Position numbers and translations under genes: made by a program
Notes under the pieces: model-generated
The model's input: the letters and a program-made list of their open reading frames with translations, nothing else
What the model was told of the DNA's origin: nothing
The model's database searches: none
Part shown: positions 26,032 through 35,729 of the stretch, piece by piece
Position numbering within the stretch: the first letter of the stretch is position 1
How the letters are laid out: every line of letters begins with the position of its first letter
Source: UBA12191 sp009937185
GTDB taxonomy: Bacteria > Planctomycetota > UBA8108 > UBA1146
Direction of reading: 5' to 3'
DNA: 64,000 nucleotides
Assembly (NCBI GenBank): GCA_938075155.1
Contig: CALJGL010000001.1
Location: 84,343-148,342 of the forward strand

Positions 26032-26495
26032 TTTGCTCCTCTTCAACTGCAAGGGCAGTATTTGTAAACATGGAAAGTAGGGGCGGAAGGCCGAAATTAA
26101 ATAGGCACACAACCACCTCAAGCACCCAAACGAAGGAGCTATGCTTCCCTATCCCGTTTTCGAGCACAAATGGACAGATTTTCTTTAATTAACCCTTTAT
26201 TGCAGTGCATTCATGACAATTTATCTCATTGTGGGCCAACAGATCGTCAACGGCAGGTTTTGGAGTTTGAGCCCCTCCTTGACACCCTGCACCCGGCAAA
26301 CGACCTTGGTCGTGGGTCGATTCTCTCCTGAATCAGCAATTTCGCCGATTCGAGGAGCACTAGAACAGCTTCAGCCCAATAACGGGATAAATCATCGGAG
26401 TTGATGACACTACAGGACCCTCGACTCCTCGTTTAGAAATTCGAACCATGACAGCGTTCCTTTCGCTGCCAATAGTCCAATCAAGGAGGTGCTTC
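26032..26495. other. Divergent intergenic region between the isochorismatase and sugar operons
   Basis: About 460 bases with no convincing gene. It should hold both outward promoters. AT-rich parts lie near 26160-26240. A short palindrome CGACCTTGGTCG occurs near 26300. Small open frames in it lack SD sites and conserved features. Confidence 0.45.
26483..26490 (+). promoter_or_regulatory. Ribosome binding site deciding the TTG start at 26496
   Basis: AAGGAGGT is a near-perfect anti-SD match with five bases to TTG. The longer frame starting at 26448 has none. Confidence 0.8.
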
Positions 26496-27551
26496 TTGGC
26501 ATCTATCAAGGGACCAGCCCTATTTCTCGCACAGTACATGTCGGATGAGGCGCCATTTAATCAACTCGACACCATCGTCGATTGGTGCAAAGACCTTGGC
26601 TATCAAGGAATTCAAATTCCAACATGGGATTCCCGCTGTATTGATCTCGGCTTAGCAGCCGAATCAAAAGATTACTGTGACGAATGGAAAGGCAAGATTG
26701 AATCTGCAGGGCTATCGGTCACCGAACTGTCCACTCACTTGCAAGGACAGCTCGTAGCAGTTCACCCTGCCTACGATGCCATGTTCGATGGATTTGCGGA
26801 TGAATCGGTACAAGGAAAACCTGCTGAGCGAACGGAATGGGCGATCCAACAGGTCAAGAATTGTCTGAAAGCGAGCCAACATTTAGGCTTGGATTCCATG
26901 GTCACCTTTAGCGGAGCCCTCGCTTGGCCTTACGTATACCCTTGGCCCCAGCGCCCTGCTGGCCTTATTGAGGAAGCTTTTAAAGAGCTATCTCTCCGTT
27001 GGAATCCGATTCTGAATTATGCAGAAGAATGCGGAGTGAACTGTGCTTTCGAAATCCATCCGGGGGAAGATCTTCACGATGGAGCATCCTTTGAAATGTT
27101 CCTAGAGGGCGTCAAAGACCATTCACGTGCTTGTATCAACTATGATCCTAGCCACTTCGAGTTGATGGCTCTTGACTACATTGACTTCATCGATATTTAT
27201 CACGAACGCATCACTGCTTTTCATGTGAAGGACGCGGAGCTCGTTCGCTCCGGCAGAAGCGGAGTTTACGGTGGATATCAAGACTGGAAAGATCGCCCCG
27301 GCAGATTCAGAACACCCGGCGATGGAGCCATCGACTTCCAGGGCATCTTCACAGCTTTGACTCGTCATGGTTTTGACGGCTGGGCAGTTGTCGAATGGGA
27401 ATGCCCCTACGAAGACAAATCAGCCGGAGCGGCAAAAGCCGCAGAGTTCGTGGCAAATCATATTATCTCTGTTACCGACAGTTCATTTGACGACTTTGCC
27501 GGAGGAAGTGACCCTTCAGCAAATCGTAAAATTCTGGGTCTGGACGGGTAG
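26496..27551 (+). CDS. Sugar phosphate isomerase/epimerase (xylose isomerase-like TIM barrel)
   Basis: A 351-residue AP-endonuclease-2/xylose-isomerase-like TIM barrel starting at TTG 26496. Metal-site segments are FEIHPGED, INYDPSHFELM, FHVKDAEL and VVEWECP. It belongs to the group usually called sugar phosphate isomerases/epimerases, found beside Gfo/Idh/MocA dehydrogenases in inositol or sugar catabolism. The next gene starts eight bases after the stop and xylA follows, giving a three-gene sugar operon. The exact substrate cannot be fixed from sequence. Confidence 0.88.
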   Translation: MASIKGPALFLAQYMSDEAPFNQLDTIVDWCKDLGYQGIQIPTWDSRCIDLGLAAESKDYCDEWKGKIESAGLSVTELSTHLQGQLVAVHPAYDAMFDGFADESVQGKPAERTEWAIQQVKNCLKASQHLGLDSMVTFSGALAWPYVYPWPQRPAGLIEEAFKELSLRWNPILNYAEECGVNCAFEIHPGEDLHDGASFEMFLEGVKDHSRACINYDPSHFELMALDYIDFIDIYHERITAFHVKDAELVRSGRSGVYGGYQDWKDRPGRFRTPGDGAIDFQGIFTALTRHGFDGWAVVEWECPYEDKSAGAAKAAEFVANHIISVTDSSFDDFAGGSDPSANRKILGLDG

Positions 27552-27558
27552 GAGTTCG

Positions 27559-28707
27559 ATGTCTCATCGCGTCAGAATTGGAATGGTGGGTGGCGGTCAG
27601 GGCGCTTTTATCGGCGCAGTACACAGAATCGCCTTAAGAATGGATGACCAGTTCGATCTGGTCGCAGGCTGCTTTGGAAGAGATCCCGAAAATACTCGGC
27701 AAACAGGCGAAGAACTCAGCATCGATCCTGCCCGGTGTTACGACTCTTGGGAACAAATGATCGCTCAGGAGTCAGAGCTTCCTGAAGCGGATAGAATTGA
27801 AGCCGTCAGTATTGTGACACCAAATCATGTACATCACGGCCCAGCAACCGCTGCCATGAAGGCCGGCTTTCATGTGATCTGTGACAAACCTCTGTGCATA
27901 TCACTGGATGAAGCTCTCGATCTACAAAAGACTGTCACCGAAACTGGAAAAATCTTTGCCCTAACGCATAACTACTCCGCTTCACCCATGGTCAGAGAAG
28001 CGCGAGAGCGAGTAACCTCAGGACAAATCGGGACCGTGCGAAAAGTCTACGTTGAATATCTGCAAGGCTGGCTCTCAGACAAACTCGAAGAATCTGGACA
28101 AAAGCAGGCGGACTGGAGAACAGATCCTCAACGGTCAGGACCGGTAGGCGCACTCGGCGACATCGGTACTCATGCTCACCAATTGCTCGAATTTATCACG
28201 GGTGACCAAATGACCTCCCTCTTTGCCATACTTGACACCTTTGTGGATGGCAGAGCTCTCGACGATGACGACATGATCCTCTTTAAATTATCAGGAGGAG
28301 CCACAGGTACATTGTGCTCAAGCCAAGTGTGCTATGGCCGAGAAAATGGTCTTAAAATCCGAGTATTCGGTACCCGTGGAGCTATCGAGTGGGATCAAGA
28401 ACACCCCAACGATTTATTGGTGACTGAGGAAGACGGTGCAGTGAAAACTGTCCGCACAGCAACCAGTGCTGCCGGTGAAGCATCCGCAAGTCTAACAAGA
28501 ACTCCTGCTGGTCATCCGGAAGGATATTTGGAAGCTTTTGCAAACATATATCACGCTTTCGCAAATGGGGTGAGAGGGAAAAAATCCGCTCTTGAATTAC
28601 CCTTTCCAGGCATCACAGACGGTGTCAGGGGAATTCAATTTATTGGCGCCGCTTTGGAGTCCAGCAAAGAGAACTGCTGGGTAGACGTGCCTGGGAGAGA
28701 AATTTAA
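27559..28707 (+). CDS. Gfo/Idh/MocA family NAD(P)-dependent oxidoreductase
   Basis: A 382-residue sugar or inositol dehydrogenase-type enzyme. ATG 27559 has GGAG four bases before. The N-terminal Rossmann fold has GMVGGGQGAF (8-17), with SIVTPNHVHHG and VICDKPLC marking the family's conserved P-N and (E/D)KP positions. GDIGTHAHQL matches the catalytic GxxxDxGxHxxD-type segment. It sits between a TIM-barrel isomerase and xylA; its stop overlaps the xylA ATG by one base (TAATG). It likely oxidises or epimerises a sugar together with the upstream isomerase. Confidence 0.92.
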   Translation: MSHRVRIGMVGGGQGAFIGAVHRIALRMDDQFDLVAGCFGRDPENTRQTGEELSIDPARCYDSWEQMIAQESELPEADRIEAVSIVTPNHVHHGPATAAMKAGFHVICDKPLCISLDEALDLQKTVTETGKIFALTHNYSASPMVREARERVTSGQIGTVRKVYVEYLQGWLSDKLEESGQKQADWRTDPQRSGPVGALGDIGTHAHQLLEFITGDQMTSLFAILDTFVDGRALDDDDMILFKLSGGATGTLCSSQVCYGRENGLKIRVFGTRGAIEWDQEHPNDLLVTEEDGAVKTVRTATSAAGEASASLTRTPAGHPEGYLEAFANIYHAFANGVRGKKSALELPFPGITDGVRGIQFIGAALESSKENCWVDVPGREI

Positions 28708-29882
28708 TGAACGACGCATATGCACCCACACCTGAGGATCGATTCACTTTCGGCCTTTGGACTGTTGGCAATCCAGGTGCAGATCCATTTGGTCCGGCAG
28801 TTCGTCCAAAACAAGACCCCTGCGAGATCGTACGAAAACTCGGCGAGATCGGAGCTTGGGGAGTCAATCTACACGACAATGACCTCGTCCCCTTTGACGC
28901 AACGCCAACAGAACGAGACCGAATCGTCAGTGATTTCAAAAAAGCCTGTGAAGAAAGTGGGATTCAAGTCCCTATGGCAACGACAAACCTCTTCAGTCAT
29001 CCCATTTTCAAGGATGGCGCATTCACCTCCAATAATCCCCAGGTGAGAGCTTTTGCGATACGAAAAACGATGGACGCGATCGATTTGGGTGTCGAACTTG
29101 GAGCGAAGAATTACGTATTCTGGGGTGGTAGAGAAGGAACTGAGGTCGAAGCTTGCAGAGATCCAAGAACTGCTATTCAACGGATTCGAGAGGGAATGAA
29201 TTTCCTTTGTGAATATGTCATCGATCAAAAATACGATTTGAAGTTCGCCTTAGAAGCAAAACCAAATGAACCACGTGGAGACATCTATTTCCCCACAACC
29301 GGCCATATGCTTCATTTCATTGAGACACTACAGCACTCCGAAATGGTGGGCGTAAATCCAGAAGTCGCACATGAAACAATGGCAGGACTTTCATTTGTTC
29401 ATGGCGTAGGCCAAGCGATGGAAGCCGGAAAACTGTTCCATATCGATCTCAATAGTCAAAAGATTGGCCGTTACGATCAGGATTTCAGATTTGGAGCTGA
29501 AGATCCTAAACAGGCATTCCACTTAGTCCGTCTTCTGGAAGGCACAGCCGACGGCGATCGCTGGGAAGGCTCACGGCATTTCGACGCCCATGCCTACAGA
29601 ACTGAAGATCTTGATGGAGTTTGGGAATTCGCCAGAGGTTGCATGCGTACCTACAAAATCCTTAAAGAAAAAGCTATCGCGTTCGATTCAGACCCCGAAG
29701 TCCAACAACTGATTGCCGAAATTCATGATCCAGAGATTGATCCCTTGATTAAAAAGTACTCCAGAGATCATGTGAAAAAATTACGCGCACTACATCTGGA
29801 TGCAGATCTATTGGGATCGATAGGATTGGGCTGGGAGCGACTCGATCAGTTAGTGATTGAGCATCTCTTAGGATCCCGGTAA
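28707..29882 (+). CDS. xylA: Xylose isomerase
   Basis: A 391-residue enzyme converting D-xylose to D-xylulose (and glucose to fructose), of the shorter class I type as in actinomycetes. Landmarks are GVNLHDNDLVPF with the catalytic His, NYVFWGGREG, the metal ligand segment LEAKPNEPRGD, VGVNPEVAHETMAGLSF, FHIDLNSQ and GRYDQDFRFG. Its ATG overlaps the stop of the dehydrogenase gene by one base. Xylulokinase (37871-39292), the next pathway step, lies about 8 kb away on the same strand rather than in this operon. Confidence 0.95.
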   Translation: MNDAYAPTPEDRFTFGLWTVGNPGADPFGPAVRPKQDPCEIVRKLGEIGAWGVNLHDNDLVPFDATPTERDRIVSDFKKACEESGIQVPMATTNLFSHPIFKDGAFTSNNPQVRAFAIRKTMDAIDLGVELGAKNYVFWGGREGTEVEACRDPRTAIQRIREGMNFLCEYVIDQKYDLKFALEAKPNEPRGDIYFPTTGHMLHFIETLQHSEMVGVNPEVAHETMAGLSFVHGVGQAMEAGKLFHIDLNSQKIGRYDQDFRFGAEDPKQAFHLVRLLEGTADGDRWEGSRHFDAHAYRTEDLDGVWEFARGCMRTYKILKEKAIAFDSDPEVQQLIAEIHDPEIDPLIKKYSRDHVKKLRALHLDADLLGSIGLGWERLDQLVIEHLLGSR

Positions 29883-29977
29883 CCATCCATATTGGCAGAT
29901 ACTTCCGGAAAGTAGACCAAGCATGTCTTCCGTCAAAAAGAGTGATCACACCATCCTCATCACGCGATTGATTCCCC

Positions 29978-30970
29978 ATGAGTGAGATACCACTTCTTTC
30001 ACACAATGCACTCCCAGTCATCATTATCGGTGGAGGTCCTGCAGGCGTTTCATGTGCACTTTGGTGCAAGAATCTGGGCCTGGAACCGACGATTCTTGAA
30101 TCTCGACCTCGCCTAGGGGGGACCCCAAGCACTATTGATCGTCCCAATCGGTGGATCGCGGGTCGGCAAAACCTCACGAGTCTTGATATTGCCGAAGAAT
30201 TGGAATCGCACTCACAAGATCTCAGCATTCCTCAAGTAACTTCTGTTAAATCTATTGGAGTAAATAGAAGTTCGGATTATTCATTTCAGGTCGAAGCAGA
30301 AACAGCAACAACATCTTGGTCATCAGATGCCGCTGCTATTGTTGTTGCCACTGGCCTAAAACCACGAGGAAGAGATTATTTCGACTTCCTATTACCCACC
30401 GAATTCGATGACTATATCGATACGGATCCTCTTGGACATCTTACTGGCAGAGAGTCTCACAAAGGGGAGCGATCGCTTGTCATTGGCGGTGCGGATAACG
30501 CTTTTTTCACAGTTGCGGACCTTGTTGAATCAGGAGCACGGGTCACCCTCGCATGTAGATCTGTCCCAAAAGCTCAGAGTTCTATTCAGGCAACCATCAA
30601 GCATCTAACATCCGAATGCCGGATAGATTCTCTTCTAGGCAAAATGGTGGGAGCAAGCGTCGAGGAAGATGCCGTAAAAGTTGACTTAAAAACTGGTTCA
30701 GAAATAAAATCCATACTCGTCGACAAAATCTATCTTCGTACTGGATTTGAACCTGATTGGACTTCCATGAGCTCCTTTGTCAAGAATCATGAACTGAATC
30801 TCGACGGTAACAGATACCCTATCTGTGATACTTTTGGCCGCTGGTCTAGTACCGGTGTCTATTGTGCAGGAGATCTATTGCCCTCCGGGCCGGCAGCAGT
30901 TGTGACAGCACTCGCGAATGGTGCACTGGTCGCAAAAACCATCGAAAAAGATCTTCGAGCGGCGATGTAA
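29978..30970 (+). CDS. Thioredoxin-reductase-like FAD/NAD(P) oxidoreductase lacking the CxxC pair
   Basis: A 330-residue two-dinucleotide-fold flavoprotein. The FAD site is VIIIGGGPAGVS (about 14-25), VVATG marks the domain crossover, the NAD(P) site is LVIGGADNAFFTVADL, and the second FAD motif is GVYCAGDLLPSGPAAV. The redox-active CxxC of thioredoxin reductases is absent, so electrons must pass to another partner, as in ferredoxin/flavodoxin-NADP reductases of the TrxR-like type. No clear SD precedes the ATG, and a stop lies in frame just upstream, so the start is fixed. The next ATG overlaps the stop (TAATG), placing it in an operon with the ELM1-like and Nudix-FolB genes. Confidence 0.85.
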   Translation: MSEIPLLSHNALPVIIIGGGPAGVSCALWCKNLGLEPTILESRPRLGGTPSTIDRPNRWIAGRQNLTSLDIAEELESHSQDLSIPQVTSVKSIGVNRSSDYSFQVEAETATTSWSSDAAAIVVATGLKPRGRDYFDFLLPTEFDDYIDTDPLGHLTGRESHKGERSLVIGGADNAFFTVADLVESGARVTLACRSVPKAQSSIQATIKHLTSECRIDSLLGKMVGASVEEDAVKVDLKTGSEIKSILVDKIYLRTGFEPDWTSMSSFVKNHELNLDGNRYPICDTFGRWSSTGVYCAGDLLPSGPAAVVTALANGALVAKTIEKDLRAAM

Positions 30971-31923
30971 TGAATGATTTAAAGCCCTCCTGCATCGTCC
31001 TCGACAGTGATTATACAGGTGAACACAACGCACGAATGGGAGTCGCAGAATGGCTAGGCGGGGCTATTCAAAAAATCTCGATTGAGGAGGCTCGAAAGTA
31101 CCTTCTTCAAAAAGAAAAAGATCAGGCCTCACTCAATGCAGATATATTGATTGGCGGAACAGGTGAAGATACGACTGAACTGGTTCTCGATCTCGCCAAA
31201 AGTATGAAACAACCGCTCACAATTTTCTTGGCTTCAATTCTGCCAGACCAACTGGATCAGCGGATTCATGATTATGACCTCGTAGTAGGCCCTCCTCATG
31301 ATGAGCTCACAGGAACACATGTCCTCACTTTACTCGGAGTCCCCCACAGACTTCGCCCCGAAAAAATCGCCAAGATCGCTCCTCCAACTCCAGTTGAAGG
31401 TAAAAAAATTGCGTTCTTAATGGGTGGGAATACTCGCTACTGTGACGGTTTCACTCCTGAATATGCACAGCGATTAGGAACTCGGATTTCTCGACAAGCA
31501 AGGAAACTCGATGCAAAGATTATTGTTACCAATAGCAGAAGAACCCCAGCTGATTCACTCGCCGCCTTCCGCAAAGAAATAGCACCCTTCGAAAATGCTT
31601 TCATTGACTGGCAAGACTCGGACCCCACCACTTATTTCAAAATCTTAGCAGAAGCAGATTTGATCATTTGCACAGGTGACAGCCTTTCAATGTGTTGCGA
31701 AGCAGCCATTTCTGGAAAGGCATTACTTGTCACAACAGACACCGAAGCCATGGAGTCTTACCACATTATTACTATTCAACGTCTCATCGAAGCCGGATAT
31801 GCTCTGGAATTCTGTGGAGACATTGAAGCATGGCCTCAGCCGACAAAAAGACTCGACCCTACAGCGCTCACCGGGACACGAATTCTAGAACTTCTAAGCA
31901 ATAGAAAAGGTTGCTTTCAATGA
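30970..31923 (+). CDS. ELM1-like (DUF1022/COG3660) protein
   Basis: A 317-residue protein starting at ATG 30970, one base into the previous stop codon. It has the look of the ELM1/GtrOC1-like family: an early ILIGGTGEDT segment, LVVGPPHDELTGTHVLTLLGVPHRL, KKIAFLMGGNTRYC, and late IICTGDSLSMCCEA. This family has a two-lobed glycosyltransferase-like fold; the plant member acts in mitochondrial fission, and bacterial roles are unclear. Its stop overlaps the next start by four bases (ATGA). A role in nucleotide-sugar or cell-envelope chemistry is only a guess. Confidence 0.75.
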   Translation: MNDLKPSCIVLDSDYTGEHNARMGVAEWLGGAIQKISIEEARKYLLQKEKDQASLNADILIGGTGEDTTELVLDLAKSMKQPLTIFLASILPDQLDQRIHDYDLVVGPPHDELTGTHVLTLLGVPHRLRPEKIAKIAPPTPVEGKKIAFLMGGNTRYCDGFTPEYAQRLGTRISRQARKLDAKIIVTNSRRTPADSLAAFRKEIAPFENAFIDWQDSDPTTYFKILAEADLIICTGDSLSMCCEAAISGKALLVTTDTEAMESYHIITIQRLIEAGYALEFCGDIEAWPQPTKRLDPTALTGTRILELLSNRKGCFQ

Positions 31924-32741
31924 ATGATAAAAATGATAAACCCATTGTCGCTGTCGCAGCCTTGGTCCTCAATGAATCAAATCAAATCCTCTTCCTCAAA
32001 TCGCCAAAATGGAATAGCAAGTGGGCTTTACCTGCGGGAAAGGTAGAAGCAGGAGAGACCTTAGAAAAAGCAATCCACCGAGAGGTTTTGGAGGAAACCG
32101 GCCTCAAAATCACGCCACCCTCAATGCTTTGCGTACAGGAAATAATCAAACCAATAGATTTTCATTCACCTGCGCATTTTGTATCCCACGCGTACCTTGC
32201 TTATTGCAGAAATGAGCCGATACGCCTGAACCATGAATCTGTAGACTTCGTGTGGGCGACCTATGAACAAGCGCTCGAGTTGGATTTAAACTCACCCACG
32301 GCTGATTTACTGGCAAGGCCAGCAGTGATTCAATCCATCAAAGAGGCAACAACGGCTCCAGTACTTCAGAAAAACCTCGGCTGGGTCATCGTCGACCAAT
32401 TAGAGTTTGACTGCATCATTGGAATTCTTCCAGAAGAACGGACAGACCCTCAACCCCTTCGACTATCTATCTCCCTACAAACGAGCTTCTATAATGCCCG
32501 AAATTCAGAAGACGTGGCCGACACCATCGACTATTTCCAACTATCCCACCAAGCTCGCGAATTTATCGTTGATCGAAAGTTCAAGCTCCTTGAAACACTC
32601 GTCGAAGAATTAGCCACTTTGATATTTGAAGATCACCGAATTAGCGGCATAAAGATACGGGCAGAAAAACCCAATGCAATCCCAGGGGCGAGGTGCAGTG
32701 CTGTTGAAATCGAACGTGACAATGACAAGCCGCAAGGCTAA
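31920..32741 (+). CDS. Nudix hydrolase-dihydroneopterin aldolase (FolB) fusion
   Basis: A 273-residue bifunctional protein. Residues 8-135 form a Nudix domain with an exact box from G40 through REVLEETGL (54-62; GX5EX7REUXEEXGU). Residues 153-266 are FolB-like: Glu172/173 in LPEER, Tyr205 in TIDYFQL, Glu225 in LLETLVEE and Lys250 in AEKPNAIPGA match known active-site positions. FolB converts 7,8-dihydroneopterin to 6-hydroxymethyl-dihydropterin plus glycolaldehyde. In the same pathway a Nudix enzyme (FolQ/NudB) strips pyrophosphate from dihydroneopterin triphosphate, so the fusion may join two nearby folate steps. The start is ATG 31920, overlapping the ELM1-like stop. The gene nearly abuts the convergent kinase gene (3-base gap). 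Confidence 0.9.
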   Translation: MNDKNDKPIVAVAALVLNESNQILFLKSPKWNSKWALPAGKVEAGETLEKAIHREVLEETGLKITPPSMLCVQEIIKPIDFHSPAHFVSHAYLAYCRNEPIRLNHESVDFVWATYEQALELDLNSPTADLLARPAVIQSIKEATTAPVLQKNLGWVIVDQLEFDCIIGILPEERTDPQPLRLSISLQTSFYNARNSEDVADTIDYFQLSHQAREFIVDRKFKLLETLVEELATLIFEDHRISGIKIRAEKPNAIPGARCSAVEIERDNDKPQG

Positions 32742-32744
32742 GAA

Positions 32745-35729
32745 TCAATCACTATTCGATTGCCATTCCTGGTCCAAGTCATTGATAACACCCAATATTT
32801 GGTCTTTCGATTCCTGATCAAGATTTTGGGCTTCACTCAAGGTCGTTCGAATCATTCTCAGCTCTGCCAAAGCCTTCACCTTCATGCCTTGCTGATTCAA
32901 TAAATTCGACTTCATGATCAATAATTGAAAGTTGAGTTTGGTAGACTTCAGATCACCCGCTTCAACTTCTGCTAATACGTCATCGACTAACTCCATCGCA
33001 TGACTAAATTGGCCGGACTTCTCATACTGCACGAGCAAATCTTTCAAAACCAGTTTCGTATCACCAGCCTGGAGACCGAGCGAAGATCGGTATTTACCGA
33101 AAACCAAATCTAGCAATCGAATCGCTTTCTCACCTTGACCATTAAGTGAACACAGGTAACCTAAATTCGCCTGACAAAACAACAAATCCGTACTGTCGGG
33201 AATAAGGAACGAGCTTCCTAGCTCATGAGCCTTGTCGAACAATTCCAATGCTTCGTCATTGTCTTTTACATACATTTTCAAAACAGCATAGTTCAACAAT
33301 ACGCCAAAACTTTTGGGGTGATCCGGTCCGAAAGTACTTTCATAACCGGATAGGCTTTCCAAATAAGACCTTTCGGAAGCTTCGAAATCACCTTGCTTCT
33401 TGTATAAGACGCCGAGGTTATTCAACACACTCAAATATTCGTGACGCCAACTTCCATTATTTGAGTCCTCAATAACTTTCTTTAGCTCAGAGAACTGCTC
33501 ATGAGCTTCATCATACTTGCCCTGCATAATTAGGTTATATCCAAGATTATTTCTGCAAACCAAAGATCTCGGATGCTCTATGCCGACATGATCTCTACAT
33601 TCCTCCCAAGCAGCATGAAATTTCTTATATGATTTCTCAAGATCTCTATTCTCAGCGAAATACTTCCCCTCGTTTGTCAAAAGATTCACGAATTCAAAGC
33701 CATCGTGATTTAGCAATCCCTCTTTGAGCTTCCTTGATTTCTTAAAACAATCCTTTGCTTCAGAAGTTTTCCCGATCTCTAAAAACAGGAGGCCCTGATG
33801 ACACAGAACTACTGAAATCAAACGTTTATTCCTTGATCCCAATAATGACAATGCCGAACGGAACCCATTCTCGGCCTCTTGATAATTCCCCAGCATTAGA
33901 TTCTGGAAAGCAATCTCTGCCAACATTGCGCCTTCGTCATTTTCGGTGAAATTTATAAGCCGATTCCGGTTATTCAGCAACTCCTCTATGATCACAATAG
34001 CTTTCGAGTACTCTCCAACGACTCCATAGATGTGGCCCAGAAAAAACTCGGATCTCCAACGGTTTTCATCAAACTTCGCTGAATACTTTTCGCGAATTTC
34101 GACAACATTCTTCTGCAAGGCTAAACTCTGATCCCAATATCCTAAATGAACAAACTGTCTCGAATAAAACTCGCTAATCTTTGCGTGTAAATCGGGCTCG
34201 TCTTTAAATAAACTTAAAGAGTTATCCAACTTTCCAAAAACTCCCTCACGAAGCGACTCATTGATCAGCCATGCGAAGTCGAAATCAGAAGAACTATTAG
34301 TTTCATTCCCCTGTTCTTGGAATGCTCCCTCATCGTCTTCACTGACTGAAGCAAACTCGGCATCGACAATGTTTTCATTCACTGACTGAACTATCGACGT
34401 CTCTGATAATATACGGGGTGATTTCCTCGACTTCTCTCGTGATAAATACTCTTCCTTTACCTTATTGGCTAATACCCCAATATCGACTTGGCTAATCTGG
34501 TTTGCATGAAAAGCCAACATAGTTTCAAGTTGCCTTAGATTCTTATCCGCTTCATTCTTTTTCGTCTCGATAATCTCCATAGACTTTTCTAGCTGGATCG
34601 ACTTGGTCTCCAACTCAGATAAGGCTTTAGTTTTTTCCAGATTACTTTTCTTCAGATTTTCATTACCTTGAATAGCCATTTGAAGATTGATGACCAAAGC
34701 CAAAAACGCAATAAACACAATAGCTACGCCTTTTTTATAAAGCCTCATGAAAAACATGGATTTATAGAAGAAACTCGGAGAACTCGCCAGCAAGGGGCCG
34801 CTCTTACTTTCTGAAAGTACCAGGTCGCTAATAAATTGATCGACCGATTCATACCGACGACTGGACTCAATCGAAATCGCCTTCTGGCAAATCAAATTCA
34901 ACTCAGCGGGAATCTGCTCGGTGCAATATCCTTCTCCCCTTATATGACTAAATTTTACAATCTCGGTGGGATCAAGAACGAACTCTTCATTGATCTTTTT
35001 CAGCATCAACGATTCCGGGATTCCTTTCATTCTTCCATGGGGAGGAATCCCTGTTAAAGCGAAATAAAGCACCCCACCAAGAGAATAGATATCTGCGAGC
35101 ACAGAGTCACACTCGGACAAACCACTGGCTTGCTCTGGACTCATATAGTCCCAAGTACCTATTCCCGATTTCCTTCCGGTGACTGTCGAAAACTCATTGA
35201 GTGGTTCATCGACGGCCTTCGCCAATCCAAAATCGATAACTTTGACGACAATTTCTCCCGTGGAATCGTCAATCATTAAATTTTTCGGCTTTATATCTCT
35301 ATGAACAATTCCTTTAGAGTGCGCATGACTCACACCCATGCATGCCAATCGAATCGCTTCGATTCGAGAATCTAATGAAGGGTTTGAATCGGCAATCCAA
35401 TCGGAGAGTGGCGTTCCAGAACAGAACTCCATGACAATATAGGGAAGTCCCTGCACTGTGGTTCCGACTTCATAAACCGACGCAATATTTGAATGATTAC
35501 ACCGAGCCAGAGCCTGTGATTCAATTTCAAAACGAGAGACCACCTCTTTACATGCGAGGTTTGAGCGTATGACCTTAATCGCCACTTCTCTGCGAAGGCT
35601 TCCTGCCTGGCGATATTTATAGACCCGTCCATAGCCTCCCTCTCCAAGGAACTGAAGAGGTTCGAATCCATCTATTTCAGGTATTTCAGGTATTTCAATG
35701 TTCGTCTCAGATTGCACGATTGCTCGCAC
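32745..35729 (-). CDS. Transmembrane Ser/Thr protein kinase with C-terminal TPR array
   Basis: A 994-residue planctomycete-style kinase. The N-terminal kinase domain has the G-loop GEGGYGRV (29-36), Lys52, HRDIKPKN (143-150), DFG (166-168) and SPEQASG in place of APE, all consistent with activity. One membrane helix (about 336-352, GVAIVFIAFLALVINL) follows, then a charged coiled coil (355-400). A long series of TPR-like helical pairs (about 480-990; SLLGSRNKRLISVVLC, NNLGVLYKKQGDFEAS) is predicted outside the cytosol. Start: GTG 35729 is given, but GTG 35717 is possible; neither has a textbook SD. It probably senses or scaffolds envelope proteins. No substrate gene is identifiable nearby. 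Confidence 0.92.
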   Translation of the reverse strand: MRAIVQSETNIEIPEIPEIDGFEPLQFLGEGGYGRVYKYRQAGSLRREVAIKVIRSNLACKEVVSRFEIESQALARCNHSNIASVYEVGTTVQGLPYIVMEFCSGTPLSDWIADSNPSLDSRIEAIRLACMGVSHAHSKGIVHRDIKPKNLMIDDSTGEIVVKVIDFGLAKAVDEPLNEFSTVTGRKSGIGTWDYMSPEQASGLSECDSVLADIYSLGGVLYFALTGIPPHGRMKGIPESLMLKKINEEFVLDPTEIVKFSHIRGEGYCTEQIPAELNLICQKAISIESSRRYESVDQFISDLVLSESKSGPLLASSPSFFYKSMFFMRLYKKGVAIVFIAFLALVINLQMAIQGNENLKKSNLEKTKALSELETKSIQLEKSMEIIETKKNEADKNLRQLETMLAFHANQISQVDIGVLANKVKEEYLSREKSRKSPRILSETSIVQSVNENIVDAEFASVSEDDEGAFQEQGNETNSSSDFDFAWLINESLREGVFGKLDNSLSLFKDEPDLHAKISEFYSRQFVHLGYWDQSLALQKNVVEIREKYSAKFDENRWRSEFFLGHIYGVVGEYSKAIVIIEELLNNRNRLINFTENDEGAMLAEIAFQNLMLGNYQEAENGFRSALSLLGSRNKRLISVVLCHQGLLFLEIGKTSEAKDCFKKSRKLKEGLLNHDGFEFVNLLTNEGKYFAENRDLEKSYKKFHAAWEECRDHVGIEHPRSLVCRNNLGYNLIMQGKYDEAHEQFSELKKVIEDSNNGSWRHEYLSVLNNLGVLYKKQGDFEASERSYLESLSGYESTFGPDHPKSFGVLLNYAVLKMYVKDNDEALELFDKAHELGSSFLIPDSTDLLFCQANLGYLCSLNGQGEKAIRLLDLVFGKYRSSLGLQAGDTKLVLKDLLVQYEKSGQFSHAMELVDDVLAEVEAGDLKSTKLNFQLLIMKSNLLNQQGMKVKALAELRMIRTTLSEAQNLDQESKDQILGVINDLDQEWQSNSD

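Noticed and set aside
29749..30228. Minus-strand open frame of 159 codons across xylA end and the flavoprotein start
   Set aside because: Antisense to two conserved genes and their spacer; no SD or family features.
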